Shown here: piece after piece, positions 1 to 7,673 of the stretch
Layout: every line of letters begins with the position of its first letter
Position numbering within the stretch: position 1 is the stretch's first letter
NCBI GenBank assembly: GCA_009918425.1
Contig: RGEC01000018.1
Location: 1 to 18,172, forward strand
Length of the DNA: 18,172 nt
Reading direction: 5' to 3'
Source of the DNA: Bacteroidota bacterium
Lineage (GTDB): Bacteria > Bacteroidota > Bacteroidia > NS11-12g > UBA955
Program-made: the position numbers and the translations under genes
Notes under the pieces: model-generated
Database searches by the model: none
What the model saw: only the letters and a program-made list of their open reading frames with translations
Told to the model about the DNA's origin: nothing

Positions 1-1958
1 TCCCCTTCCCTAACCGTAATAGCGTTGATACCATTGGTTCTGGGACGACTATAGGCTTCCAGCGAGGTCTTTTTAACAGTACCTCTTTTGGTAACCATGA
101 TGATGAAGTTATTGTTCAGGTAATCTTCATCCTTCAGGTTAATAACATTCAAATACGCTTTGATTTTATCATCCTGCGGAATCTGAATCAGGTTCTGTAT
201 GGGTCTGCCTTTGGTGGCCTTCTGCCCTTCGGGAATTTCATATACCTTCAGCCAAAAACACCTTCCCTGTTCTGTAAATAGCAGCAGATAATTGTGCGTG
301 CTGGCCACAAACAGGTGTTCCACAAAATCCTCGTCTCTGTGGGCAACGCCGCGCAAACCCTTACCGCCACGATTTTGCTCTTTGTATTCTTCCAAACGTG
401 TGCGCTTGATATAGCCCATGTGACTAATGGTAACCACAACTTCCTCGTTTGGAATTAAATCTTCTATATTGATTTCTTCTGCATTAAACTCAATGCGGGT
501 CCTGCGCTCATCTCCATACTTCTCTTTAACCTCCTGCAATTCGGTTTTGATAATACCCATGCGCATTTCTTCGCTGGCCAAAATGCTCTCCAGGTATTCA
601 ATTTCCTTCATTACCTCATTATATTCGTCGCGGATTTTATCGCGTTCCAGGCCGGTAAGGCGTTGCAAACGCATGTCAAGAATTGCTTTTGACTGAATTT
701 CTGACAGTCCGAATTTGGACATCAGGCCATCTCTGGCTTCATCCGGTGTTCGGCTGCTGCGAATCAATGCAATTACTTCATCCAAATGATCCAGGGCTAT
801 AAGAAGGCCTTCTAAAATGTGAATCCGTTTTCTTGCTTCCGCCAAAAGGTAGTTGGTGCGGCGAAGCACAATCTCATGTCTGTGATTCACGTAGTGGCGA
901 ATCATATCCTTAAGATTCAGCATTTCCGGCTTGCCGTGAACCAGCGCAATGTTATTTACCGAGAAACTGGTTTGTAGTGGCGTGTATTTATAAAGCTGAT
1001 TGAGAATTACATTTGGAATAGCATCCCTTTTCAGGTCAAACACAACACGCATACCCTGCCTACCGCTTTCATCGCGCACAGCCGAAATACCATCAATTAC
1101 TTTTTCATTGATTAAATCAACGGTTTTAATAATAATTTGCGATGGCGTAACCTGATAAGGCACCTCGGTCACCACAATCATCTCTTTTCCGGTAGAGGTA
1201 GTTTCAAATTCTGCTTTTCCGCGAATTACTACTCTTCCCCTGCCACTTTCAAAGGCATCTTTAAGGCCTTCAACGCCATAAATAACGCCGCCGGTAGGAA
1301 AATCAGGGCCTTTGACATGCTGCATAAGCTCACCAATGGTAATTTCATTGTTGTCAATATAAGCGCAAATACCGTCACAAACCTCAGTAAGATTGTGTGG
1401 CGCCATGTTGGTGGCCATTCCCACTGCAATACCGCTGGCTCCGTTAACCAGCAGATTGGGTATTTTTGCCGGCATTACGGTAGGTTCTTCCAGGCTTTCG
1501 TCAAAGTTGGGCCTGAAATCAACCGTATCCTTATCAATATCGGTCATCATTTCCTCAGCCAGTTTGCGCAACCTTGCTTCGGTGTAACGCATTGCTGCGG
1601 GTGGATCACCGTCAATTGATCCGAAGTTACCCTGTCCATCCACCATAGGATAGCGTAGGCTCCAGTCCTGGGCCATACGCACCATGGTATCATATACGCT
1701 ACTATCGCCATGGGGGTGATACTTACCCAGCACCTCTCCCACTATACGAGCCGACTTTTTGTAAGGTCTGTTGGAAGCTAACCCCAACTCTACCATTCCA
1801 TATAAAACCCTGCGGTGAACAGGCTTTAAACCATCCCGCACATCAGGCAGTGCACGGGAAACAATTACCGACATCGAATAGTCGATGTAGGCGGTCTTCA
1901 TTTCATCCTCTATGTTTATTGGGATGATTCTCTCATTCAATTCTTCGTTATTATCCAT
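1..1958 (-). CDS. gyrA: DNA gyrase subunit A, 3' end cut by window edge
   Basis: This is the breakage-reunion subunit of the type II topoisomerase that introduces negative supercoils. The ATG is at 1956-1958 and 652 codons are visible before the window ends, against about 820-860 for the family. The N-terminal domain is intact: the DNA-gate segment HPHGDS lies at residues 81-86 and the catalytic tyrosine is Tyr125 in AAMRYTEARL. A GyrA-box variant, QNRGGKG, at residues 528-534 marks the start of the C-terminal beta-propeller and separates GyrA from ParC. The quinolone-resistance positions are Ser86 and Asp90 (E. coli Ser83 and Asp87), the susceptible-type residues. No Shine-Dalgarno sequence is seen. 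I found no convincing promoter in the 150 bases upstream, although a terminator isolates gyrA from the preceding gene, so it should have its own. Confidence 0.97.
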   Translation of the reverse strand, partial: MDNNEELNERIIPINIEDEMKTAYIDYSMSVIVSRALPDVRDGLKPVHRRVLYGMVELGLASNRPYKKSARIVGEVLGKYHPHGDSSVYDTMVRMAQDWSLRYPMVDGQGNFGSIDGDPPAAMRYTEARLRKLAEEMMTDIDKDTVDFRPNFDESLEEPTVMPAKIPNLLVNGASGIAVGMATNMAPHNLTEVCDGICAYIDNNEITIGELMQHVKGPDFPTGGVIYGVEGLKDAFESGRGRVVIRGKAEFETTSTGKEMIVVTEVPYQVTPSQIIIKTVDLINEKVIDGISAVRDESGRQGMRVVFDLKRDAIPNVILNQLYKYTPLQTSFSVNNIALVHGKPEMLNLKDMIRHYVNHRHEIVLRRTNYLLAEARKRIHILEGLLIALDHLDEVIALIRSSRTPDEARDGLMSKFGLSEIQSKAILDMRLQRLTGLERDKIRDEYNEVMKEIEYLESILASEEMRMGIIKTELQEVKEKYGDERRTRIEFNAEEINIEDLIPNEEVVVTISHMGYIKRTRLEEYKEQNRGGKGLRGVAHRDEDFVEHLFVASTHNYLLLFTEQGRCFWLKVYEIPEGQKATKGRPIQNLIQIPQDDKIKAYLNVINLKDEDYLNNNFIIMVTKRGTVKKTSLEAYSRPRTNGINAITVREG

Positions 1959-2056
1959 GTATTGACAACTCGTTGCAATTTACTTGATTTTGGCCCATTT
2001 AAGATGGGGTTTTGCCCACATTTTATGGACATTTAACCACACCAACACAAACTAAA

Positions 2057-2092
2057 AAACAAGGGCTGCATAAATATACGCAGCCCTTGTTT
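2057..2092 (-). terminator. Rho-independent terminator of the M16 peptidase gene
   Basis: A perfect 13-bp inverted repeat (arms 2057-2069 and 2080-2092) surrounds a 10-base AT-rich loop. The GC-rich core is GGGCTGC/GCAGCCC. Read on the minus strand the stem is followed by a T run (complement of 2054-2059). It begins 20 bases after the peptidase stop codon and separates that gene from gyrA. Confidence 0.92.
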
Positions 2093-2111
2093 GTGTAGTC
2101 TTAATCGCTAA

Positions 2112-5030
2112 TTAACGATAGTTCTTATCGTGTTTTGCGCCTTTGGGAGCCTCAAGGATTTTGAATTTTCCTTTACCCGATGGATCCAGCATCTGCACTT
2201 TTCCGTAGCCAAGCTTTTCAAGTCTGTCCTTTAGCAACAACATATCTCCTGCAACCAGTATAGTCATTTTGTCAGTCTGAAGATTCTGTTTAGCCAGTGC
2301 ATTTAATTCTTCACGGGTTAATTTTTTTAGCACTTCCTGCTGCTGTTCTGCATAGTTCTCGGGCAATTTACGCATAGCCATCTGCATGATGTAAGAAGCC
2401 TTTTGGCCATTGGATTCATATTCCAATGCTTCGCTTGCAAGCAATGCATCTTTGGTAAATTTAAACTCTTCCTCAGTAATACCTTCGTTTTTGTATCGAT
2501 TCAATTCATTTACTATCTCAACAATAGCGCTGTCAGTGGCATTTGCTTTTATTCCGGCTGATACACCATAATGACCTTTGATATCCTCGTAAGAGCCACT
2601 AAAACCACTTCTGATGCCATAGGTCCAGGCTTTGTCTTCCCGGATTTTCAGATTCAGACGGCTATTAAAATTGCCACCCAAGGCAAAATTCATCACAGTA
2701 CTTTTAAACATTTCGCCGGTAGCATCATAAGACAGACCAGGCATACTGATAATGAGATCACTTTGATCGGCATCTACGTATTCAACACCAAAAATCTGAG
2801 AGGTTTTAAACTGTGGAAACTCTGTAGGCTTCTGGATGGTTACGTTTTTCTTTTGCCATTTGTTAAGAAATGCAAGTTTCTGATAAACTTCATCAGATGT
2901 CATCGGGCCTACTACCACCAACCTTGATACATCGGGTGCAAAATACTTTTCATAGTATTTTTTACAACCTTCAAGGGTTACCGCATCATACTCACCGGCG
3001 CCTACATAAATTCCCATGCTGGTTTGTCCGTAACGCAGCGCTCTGATTGCATTAGATGCTCCTGTGCCACGGTCACGCAGGCTGCTTTTTGCATTTTCAC
3101 GAATGCGTTTTTTGTCTTTTTTGAATTCATCTGCATCCCACCGAGGCTGAAACATCATTTCTTCCAGCAAAGCCAGAGCGGCATCCAGTTTGTCTTTTTC
3201 GCAACTCAAGAAAACGGAGGTTGAGGTGCTTCCACTACTGAAACGAATGTTTGCACCCAGTTTTTCCAGTTCATTTTCAAGTTCCTTTGCGGTACGCTTG
3301 GCAGTTCCTACATTCATGGCAGATGCCATCATATCTGCAGTTCCGAATGGTACATCGTTACCTTCAAGCAAGCGACCTCCGTCTATGCTCATAGAAATTA
3401 GAACTTGTGGCGTTTCAGTAGTAACAGAACCCAGTATTTCAAGCCCGTTTTCCAGTTTCTTACGGTATATACCGGGGATTTTTACCGTTTTTGCTTCACT
3501 TGGAACCGGACGAACGCTGCGGTCAAAGTTATCTACAGTAGGCTTGTGAACCAGATTGCTGTATTCAGCCTCAGCTACCGGATTTTTCTTTCCTGCATTG
3601 GGGTTGAAACTTTGATACTGAGGCTTTTTCTCACCATCTGCAACGTCCATAGGATCAATAACTACGGTGCTGGAGTTTTTCCCTTTCAGGTATTTGCGAT
3701 AAACACGCATAATATCTTCACGGGTTATATTTCTGTAGCGGTTTGCATCATCTTCCAGGTTAGCCATTTTACCTTCTGTATTTTTGATATCTAAATACCA
3801 GAAATTGGAAAGATAGTTAGCTTTGGTGCTCACATCTTCAAGGCCACTGCTGTAATTACTTAATATATTGGCTTTAGCACGTGCAAGATCATCATCGCTG
3901 AAATTATCGTATTCAAACGAATCGAGCATGACCTTAAGCTTGTTTTGCAGAAATTTAACATCCTTGTCCCAAGGATAAGCCACCATCAGGAATGAAAATT
4001 CACCGGCAAGCTCATGGTTAATAGTGCTCATAGGATTATTGTTAGAACTGGCCTGCAATGCAGATTCATTTTCTACAAAACGCTTGTACATAGGCGAATT
4101 GCGGGTGCCGCCCATGAGGTATGCCAAAACATCCAAAGGTGCCTCATCGGGATGCCCCACGGGTGCTGCCGGATATGTAGTATAAACTAGAGGCAGGGAA
4201 GCATTGGGATCGGGGTAACCTTTAACTTTATTTTCAGGTAGAACAACGGGTGGTACGCGCTTTTTCTTGACTTCAGGACCGCGCTGTATGCTTCCAAAAT
4301 ATTTTTCTGTCCATTTTAATACATCTTTGGTATTTACATCGCCCACAACAATTACACAGGCATTGTTTGGACCATACCAGCGCAAGAAGAAATTTCTGAG
4401 GTCGCTGCTGTCAGCCCGGTTCAGGTCATCAACGTAGCCAATGGTACTCCAGCTGTAGGGATGGTCTTCAGGATACAGATTCTGGTCTTTTACCTCCATT
4501 AAGAAACCGTAGGGGACATTGTAGCGCTGGTCTTTTTCATTTTTTACCGTGCTGCGCTGTATTTCAAACTTCTTTTGGGTAAACGCTTCCAGAAATACAC
4601 CCATGCGGTCTGCTTCCATCCAAAGTGCTGTTTCGGTAAAATTAGAAGGGAAAGTTTCAATATATACAGTTCTATCGCGCGTGGTATTGCCATTCACATC
4701 TCCACCATACTGCCTGATCAGCTTGAAATGCTCTTCATCGGCAATATGCTTTGAACCTTGAAACAGCATATGTTCGAAGAAATGGGCAAAGCCGGATTTA
4801 CCCGGCAGTTCGCGTGCCGAACCCACATGGTAAGTAACATTAATATGTGTTACCGGATCGCTGTGGTCTTCACTTACAATAAGGGTAAGCCCATTGGGCA
4901 ACAGATACTTTTCATACGGAATAATAAGTTTGCCGGGCTGAGCATCTACTTTTTCAATCAGTTGAGCCTGTGCCTGTAAGGCCAAAATACCGCTAAACAA
5001 CGTAGCGATGGTAAAAAGCGTCTTTTTCAT
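2112..5030 (-). CDS. Secreted M16 family (pitrilysin-like) zinc metallopeptidase, two-domain
   Basis: The protein has 972 residues from the ATG at 5028-5030. An upstream ATG at 5075 would add 15 residues, but it would break the signal peptide and lies upstream of the likely promoter box, so I reject it. Residues 1-22 form a signal peptide (MKKTLFTIATLF, ending near AQA). The inverted zinc motif HFFEH is at residues 83-87, and the third ligand is probably Glu165 in VKNE, at the expected spacing. The C-terminal M16 half (from about residue 520) lacks HxxEH but keeps the FNSRLNLKIRED...YG signature near the end, as usual for the inactive partner domain. M16 enzymes form a clamshell that degrades peptides. 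This one is presumably periplasmic or exported; its substrate is unknown. It is transcribed divergently from the gliding-type gene at 5174 and has its own strong terminator. Confidence 0.93.
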   Translation of the reverse strand: MKKTLFTIATLFSGILALQAQAQLIEKVDAQPGKLIIPYEKYLLPNGLTLIVSEDHSDPVTHINVTYHVGSARELPGKSGFAHFFEHMLFQGSKHIADEEHFKLIRQYGGDVNGNTTRDRTVYIETFPSNFTETALWMEADRMGVFLEAFTQKKFEIQRSTVKNEKDQRYNVPYGFLMEVKDQNLYPEDHPYSWSTIGYVDDLNRADSSDLRNFFLRWYGPNNACVIVVGDVNTKDVLKWTEKYFGSIQRGPEVKKKRVPPVVLPENKVKGYPDPNASLPLVYTTYPAAPVGHPDEAPLDVLAYLMGGTRNSPMYKRFVENESALQASSNNNPMSTINHELAGEFSFLMVAYPWDKDVKFLQNKLKVMLDSFEYDNFSDDDLARAKANILSNYSSGLEDVSTKANYLSNFWYLDIKNTEGKMANLEDDANRYRNITREDIMRVYRKYLKGKNSSTVVIDPMDVADGEKKPQYQSFNPNAGKKNPVAEAEYSNLVHKPTVDNFDRSVRPVPSEAKTVKIPGIYRKKLENGLEILGSVTTETPQVLISMSIDGGRLLEGNDVPFGTADMMASAMNVGTAKRTAKELENELEKLGANIRFSSGSTSTSVFLSCEKDKLDAALALLEEMMFQPRWDADEFKKDKKRIRENAKSSLRDRGTGASNAIRALRYGQTSMGIYVGAGEYDAVTLEGCKKYYEKYFAPDVSRLVVVGPMTSDEVYQKLAFLNKWQKKNVTIQKPTEFPQFKTSQIFGVEYVDADQSDLIISMPGLSYDATGEMFKSTVMNFALGGNFNSRLNLKIREDKAWTYGIRSGFSGSYEDIKGHYGVSAGIKANATDSAIVEIVNELNRYKNEGITEEEFKFTKDALLASEALEYESNGQKASYIMQMAMRKLPENYAEQQQEVLKKLTREELNALAKQNLQTDKMTILVAGDMLLLKDRLEKLGYGKVQMLDPSGKGKFKILEAPKGAKHDKNYR

Positions 5031-5044
5031 AAATGATAAGTTTA

Positions 5045-5052
5045 CAAAGGTA
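5045..5052 (-). promoter_or_regulatory. Bacteroidota -7 box (TACCTTTG) for the M16 gene
   Basis: TACCTTTG fits the Bacteroidota -7 consensus TAnnTTTG and ends 14 bases before the ATG at 5030. No TTTG/TTG -33 element sits at the normal 17-23 base distance; the nearest TTG, at 5078-5080, is 25 bases away. The assignment therefore rests on the -7 box and its position. Confidence 0.55.
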
Positions 5053-5159
5053 ATCACCCACAGAGAAATAATCATGCCAATTAGACCAAACTACTGTAAC
5101 TCATCGGTCAAAAGATGTTTATCATACACTTATCCCCCGCTTTACAATTGAATTAATAC

Positions 5160-5167
5160 TAAATTTG
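5160..5167 (+). promoter_or_regulatory. Bacteroidota -7 box (TAAATTTG) for the gliding-type gene
   Basis: TAAATTTG matches TAnnTTTG exactly and ends 6 bases before the ATG at 5174. If used, transcription would begin at or next to the start codon, making the mRNA leaderless or nearly so. No clear -33 element is visible. The box overlaps the TTG at 5165, which therefore cannot be a start codon of this transcript. Confidence 0.55.
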
Positions 5168-5173
5168 CAAAAG

Positions 5174-7270
5174 ATGAATGGGTTAAAAAAGTTCGTATGG
5201 CTCACAGGATTTTTAATTCTGTTTCATGCCGCCCATTCACAATCGCAGAAAGGATTTTCGGGTAGGGAATTTTGGTTTACTTACACCCAAAACCTTTACC
5301 AGCCCAAGGATTTACTCGTTTATGTGGTTCCGGAAACCCCTGATACCATTACAGTTTTTAATCCGCAGTCCAATTTTTCCATAGCGCCTGTTTCGGTTAA
5401 ACCAGGAATCTGGAATCCTGTTGTTATACCGATAAACATGGCTTACAGTGTACTTGCATTTGGCCCACAGGGAACCGGAGTGGTTTTGCGATCTAAACGA
5501 GAAGTGCAGGTGTTTGCTGCCAATGTGCTAATGGAGAGCAGAGAAGCTACTTCCGTACTACCCGTTGAAAATCTAAAAAATGCGCAGGAATACATTGTAA
5601 ATATGTGGACCGGACATCGAAACTTTGAAAAAGAATCTCAGGTTGCCATTTTAGCTGTTGATACAGGAGTAACCCAAGTATCAGTAACCCTTTCAGCTGA
5701 TTTATACACCGGGGAAGGTCAGGGAAGCAGCCTAAATATCAGCTTACGGCAAGGCCAAGTTTATCTTATTCAGGCCCTTGATACCCAAAACCTAAGCGGC
5801 ACATTAATCAGGGTAATACAGGGATGTAAGCGAATTGCAGTATTTCAGGGTGTGAAAAGTGCACGCATAGGCAACAATACAAATTGTATATCCTACGATC
5901 ATTTATTTGAACAGGCCTGGCCAACGGTGTACTGGGGTAAAGAATTTGTGGTGCCGCCGGTACAGCTCAATGACCGTTTTCAAATTAGCGTGGTTGCGTC
6001 TGAAGACAACACCACCGTAAAATTTCCATCCGGTAATGTTTTACTCAATCGCGGTAATGTATACAGGACACAACAGATAACAGGAGGAGCCGTGCTGGTT
6101 TATGCTGACAAACCCGTTTCTTGTGTACAAGCCACCAACAGCGTTGGATGTAATGGTAGCCTTGTTAATAAAGGAGACGCATCTATGCTGAACATTGCAC
6201 CGGTGGATATTTCCTGCAATGTAAAAAAGCTATCCTTCAGCATGGATGGTGATGTGCGATACAGGCATTTCATCAGTATTGTTTACCGTGGAACTGCTGC
6301 ACCGAAGATTATGCTCAATAGAAAACCATTAACCATGAATGCACCGTGGACATCTGTTACAAGTGGAACCGGCAATCAATATTTGTGGAGCTGGTTTGAG
6401 GTGCAGGCAGCCACCCTGAATGCCGGCGTACTGGAAAGTGATAGTGGTATGTTAGCCTATCAGCATAGCCTGGCAGATTATGAGGCATTTTCTACCTGCC
6501 TTGGAGCAGGACTGCAAAACAATCGTGGCGATTTCAGTATAACTCCCTCTCCTCTTTGTCGTGGCAATCAGGGGGCAATTATAACAGCTGTGGGTGATAA
6601 ACTGAGTAAAATTATCTGGATGTTTGAAAATGGGCAAACCAAAACAGGAAATCCACTGATTCACACATTTGGAAGCAATGGATTTCATAAAGTTAAGATG
6701 GTAAACACGACAGGCAATGCTTGCCCGGCTGATACGGTTGAGCGCACTGTCTGGGTAACCGGGGTTCCTGATTTTTTTCTTCCCAAAGACACCCAGCCCT
6801 GTATAGGAAGCGTTTTTAAGATTCAACTGCCCGTTATTGGAAATTTAGACTATTCCTGGGAAAACGGGTCCAAATCTGTATTGCAAACCATTGTTTCAAA
6901 CCGTGTAGCCATTCTTACCACCCGTGATACCCATGGATGTGAAGTGAAAGATACCATCAATGTGAAATTCAAGAACTGCGACGAACGCGATTTGCGCCTT
7001 GCCAATGTTTTTACCCCGGATGAGAACGATAAAAATGATGCCTGGAAAATTTATTTCAAAGGTTGGGACACAATTGAAGTAGAGATTTTTTCACGTTGGG
7101 GTGTAAGGGTTGCTAAATACGGTCTTCCATCGGAGGATCACTGGAATGGAAAGGTTATGAACAAAGGCACTGCCCTGCCGGAAGGAACCTATTTTTATTA
7201 TCTGCGCTGCTATGACAAGGAAACGGATACCGAAAAAAGAATTAGCGGTTCAGTGAATCTGATTCGGTAA
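5174..7270 (+). CDS. T9SS-exported surface protein: IgGFc-binding-like region plus gliding-motility-associated C-terminus
   Basis: The protein has 698 residues from the ATG at 5174. A longer reading from TTG at 5165 would start inside the promoter box. Residues 1-23 are a signal peptide. Residues 27-440 resemble the N-terminal region of IgGFc-binding-type proteins: GREFWFTY near the start, then the second hallmark segment YDHLFEQAWPTVYWGKEFVV at 241-260, followed by alternating beta strands. Residues 454-600 look like two PKD/Ig-like modules with Cys pairs (462/517 and 543/589). Residues 610-698, starting NVFTPDENDKND, are the CHU_C/'gliding motility-associated C-terminal' domain, which acts as a T9SS type B sorting signal. 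The likely role is adhesion or a surface structural function; no catalytic residues are evident. The domain assignments are from memory of the families, and the ligand is unknown. Confidence 0.85.
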   Translation: MNGLKKFVWLTGFLILFHAAHSQSQKGFSGREFWFTYTQNLYQPKDLLVYVVPETPDTITVFNPQSNFSIAPVSVKPGIWNPVVIPINMAYSVLAFGPQGTGVVLRSKREVQVFAANVLMESREATSVLPVENLKNAQEYIVNMWTGHRNFEKESQVAILAVDTGVTQVSVTLSADLYTGEGQGSSLNISLRQGQVYLIQALDTQNLSGTLIRVIQGCKRIAVFQGVKSARIGNNTNCISYDHLFEQAWPTVYWGKEFVVPPVQLNDRFQISVVASEDNTTVKFPSGNVLLNRGNVYRTQQITGGAVLVYADKPVSCVQATNSVGCNGSLVNKGDASMLNIAPVDISCNVKKLSFSMDGDVRYRHFISIVYRGTAAPKIMLNRKPLTMNAPWTSVTSGTGNQYLWSWFEVQAATLNAGVLESDSGMLAYQHSLADYEAFSTCLGAGLQNNRGDFSITPSPLCRGNQGAIITAVGDKLSKIIWMFENGQTKTGNPLIHTFGSNGFHKVKMVNTTGNACPADTVERTVWVTGVPDFFLPKDTQPCIGSVFKIQLPVIGNLDYSWENGSKSVLQTIVSNRVAILTTRDTHGCEVKDTINVKFKNCDERDLRLANVFTPDENDKNDAWKIYFKGWDTIEVEIFSRWGVRVAKYGLPSEDHWNGKVMNKGTALPEGTYFYYLRCYDKETDTEKRISGSVNLIR

Positions 7271-7333
7271 AAAGTTTTTATACAGGCTTTTTTTATTTTG
7301 CTCTCTGCTTGGCGCCTTCACCAACTCCATACC

Positions 7334-7375
7334 AATCGGCTGTCACACTGAGCTTGTCGAAGTGTGATGCCGATT
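7334..7375. repeat. REP-like extragenic palindrome
   Basis: A 42-base imperfect palindrome. The outer arms AATCGGC (7334-7340) and GCCGATT (7369-7375) pair perfectly. The inner arms TCACACT (7343-7349) and AGTGTGA (7361-7367) also pair perfectly, with a small bulge between the two stems and an 11-base loop. The central TGAGCTTGTCGAAG is one I recall as a common intergenic palindrome core in Bacteroidota and other phyla. It lies 63 bases after the stop codon of the gliding-type gene, where it could stabilise or end that mRNA. Confidence 0.7.
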
Positions 7376-7438
7376 GCGTTTCTTTTGCTGTCTATGATTT
7401 CCCCCTGGTTCTACGAAAGTTAACCACCGGATAATATA

Positions 7439-7462
7439 GTGGTTGGCGGGGACACCAACCAC
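7439..7462. repeat. Small intergenic hairpin
   Basis: Perfect 8-bp arms GTGGTTGG (7439-7446) and CCAACCAC (7455-7462) around an 8-base loop. A further AACCAC at 7422-7427 could pair with the left arm instead, so two alternative hairpins exist. No T run follows on either strand, so I do not call it a terminator. Confidence 0.5.
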
Positions 7463-7477
7463 ATGCCGCAGGGCCAT

Positions 7478-7506
7478 AAAAAAACCCTGAACATTTTCAG
7501 GGTTTT
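7478..7506 (-). terminator. Rho-independent terminator of tRNA-Val
   Basis: A perfect 11-bp inverted repeat (arms 7481-7491 and 7496-7506, core CCCTGAA/TTCAGGG) with a 4-base loop. On the minus strand it is followed by seven T residues (complement of 7478-7484). It begins 5 bases past the tRNA 3' end. On the plus strand it is followed by TTTTC and could also stop transcripts coming from the gliding-type gene. Confidence 0.85.
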
Positions 7507-7511
7507 CTTCG

Positions 7512-7586
7512 TGGGAGCTGAGGGGTTCGAACCCCCGACCCTCTGCTTGTAAGGCAGATGCTCTGAACCAGCTGAGCTAAGCTCCC
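7512..7586 (-). tRNA. tRNA-Val (anticodon UAC)
   Basis: A complete 75-base cloverleaf: acceptor GGGAGCT/AGCTCCC with discriminator A; D stem GCTC/GAGC; anticodon stem TCTGC/GCAGA with loop CTTACAA, giving anticodon TAC (valine); 5-base variable loop; and T arm GGGGG-TTCGAAC-CCCTC with one G-T pair. The CCA end is not encoded (the next genomic bases are CGA), as is usual in Bacteroidota. It is a single-gene unit with its own promoter and terminator. Confidence 0.97.
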
Positions 7587-7602
7587 ATGATTTTTGGGAC
7601 TG

Positions 7603-7634
7603 CAAAAATAGGAAAAGGATTTAACTTACACAAA
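7603..7634 (-). promoter_or_regulatory. Promoter of tRNA-Val (TTTG-N20-TATTTTTG)
   Basis: On the minus strand TTTG (7631-7634) is followed by exactly 20 bases and then TATTTTTG (7603-7610), matching both elements and the spacing of the Bacteroidota housekeeping sigma consensus. The mature tRNA 5' end at 7586 lies 16 bases downstream of the -7 box, leaving a short leader for RNase P. This is the clearest promoter in the window. Confidence 0.85.
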
Positions 7635-7673
7635 TGAAAATCAAAAAATAATCAGGGTACAGCAAAACCTGCA

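Noticed and set aside
1137..1619. 160-residue open frame on the plus strand, antisense to gyrA
   Set aside because: It lies wholly inside the highly conserved gyrA coding region on the other strand and its product shows no recognisable domain.
1980..1987. TAAATTGC on the minus strand as a possible gyrA -7 box
   Set aside because: One base short of TAnnTTTG and without a -33 TTTG at the right distance; not strong enough to annotate.
5031..5075. 15-residue N-terminal extension of the M16 peptidase
   Set aside because: It would place extra residues before a good signal peptide and begins upstream of the TACCTTTG promoter box.
5165..5173. TTG start for the gliding-type protein
   Set aside because: The TTG is part of the TAAATTTG promoter box; the ATG at 5174 directly precedes a good signal peptide.
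7420..7605. 61-residue open frame covering tRNA-Val
   Set aside because: It spans the tRNA, its terminator and part of its promoter; the SSAGSEHLPYKQRVGGSNPSA stretch is the usual false translation of a tRNA gene.
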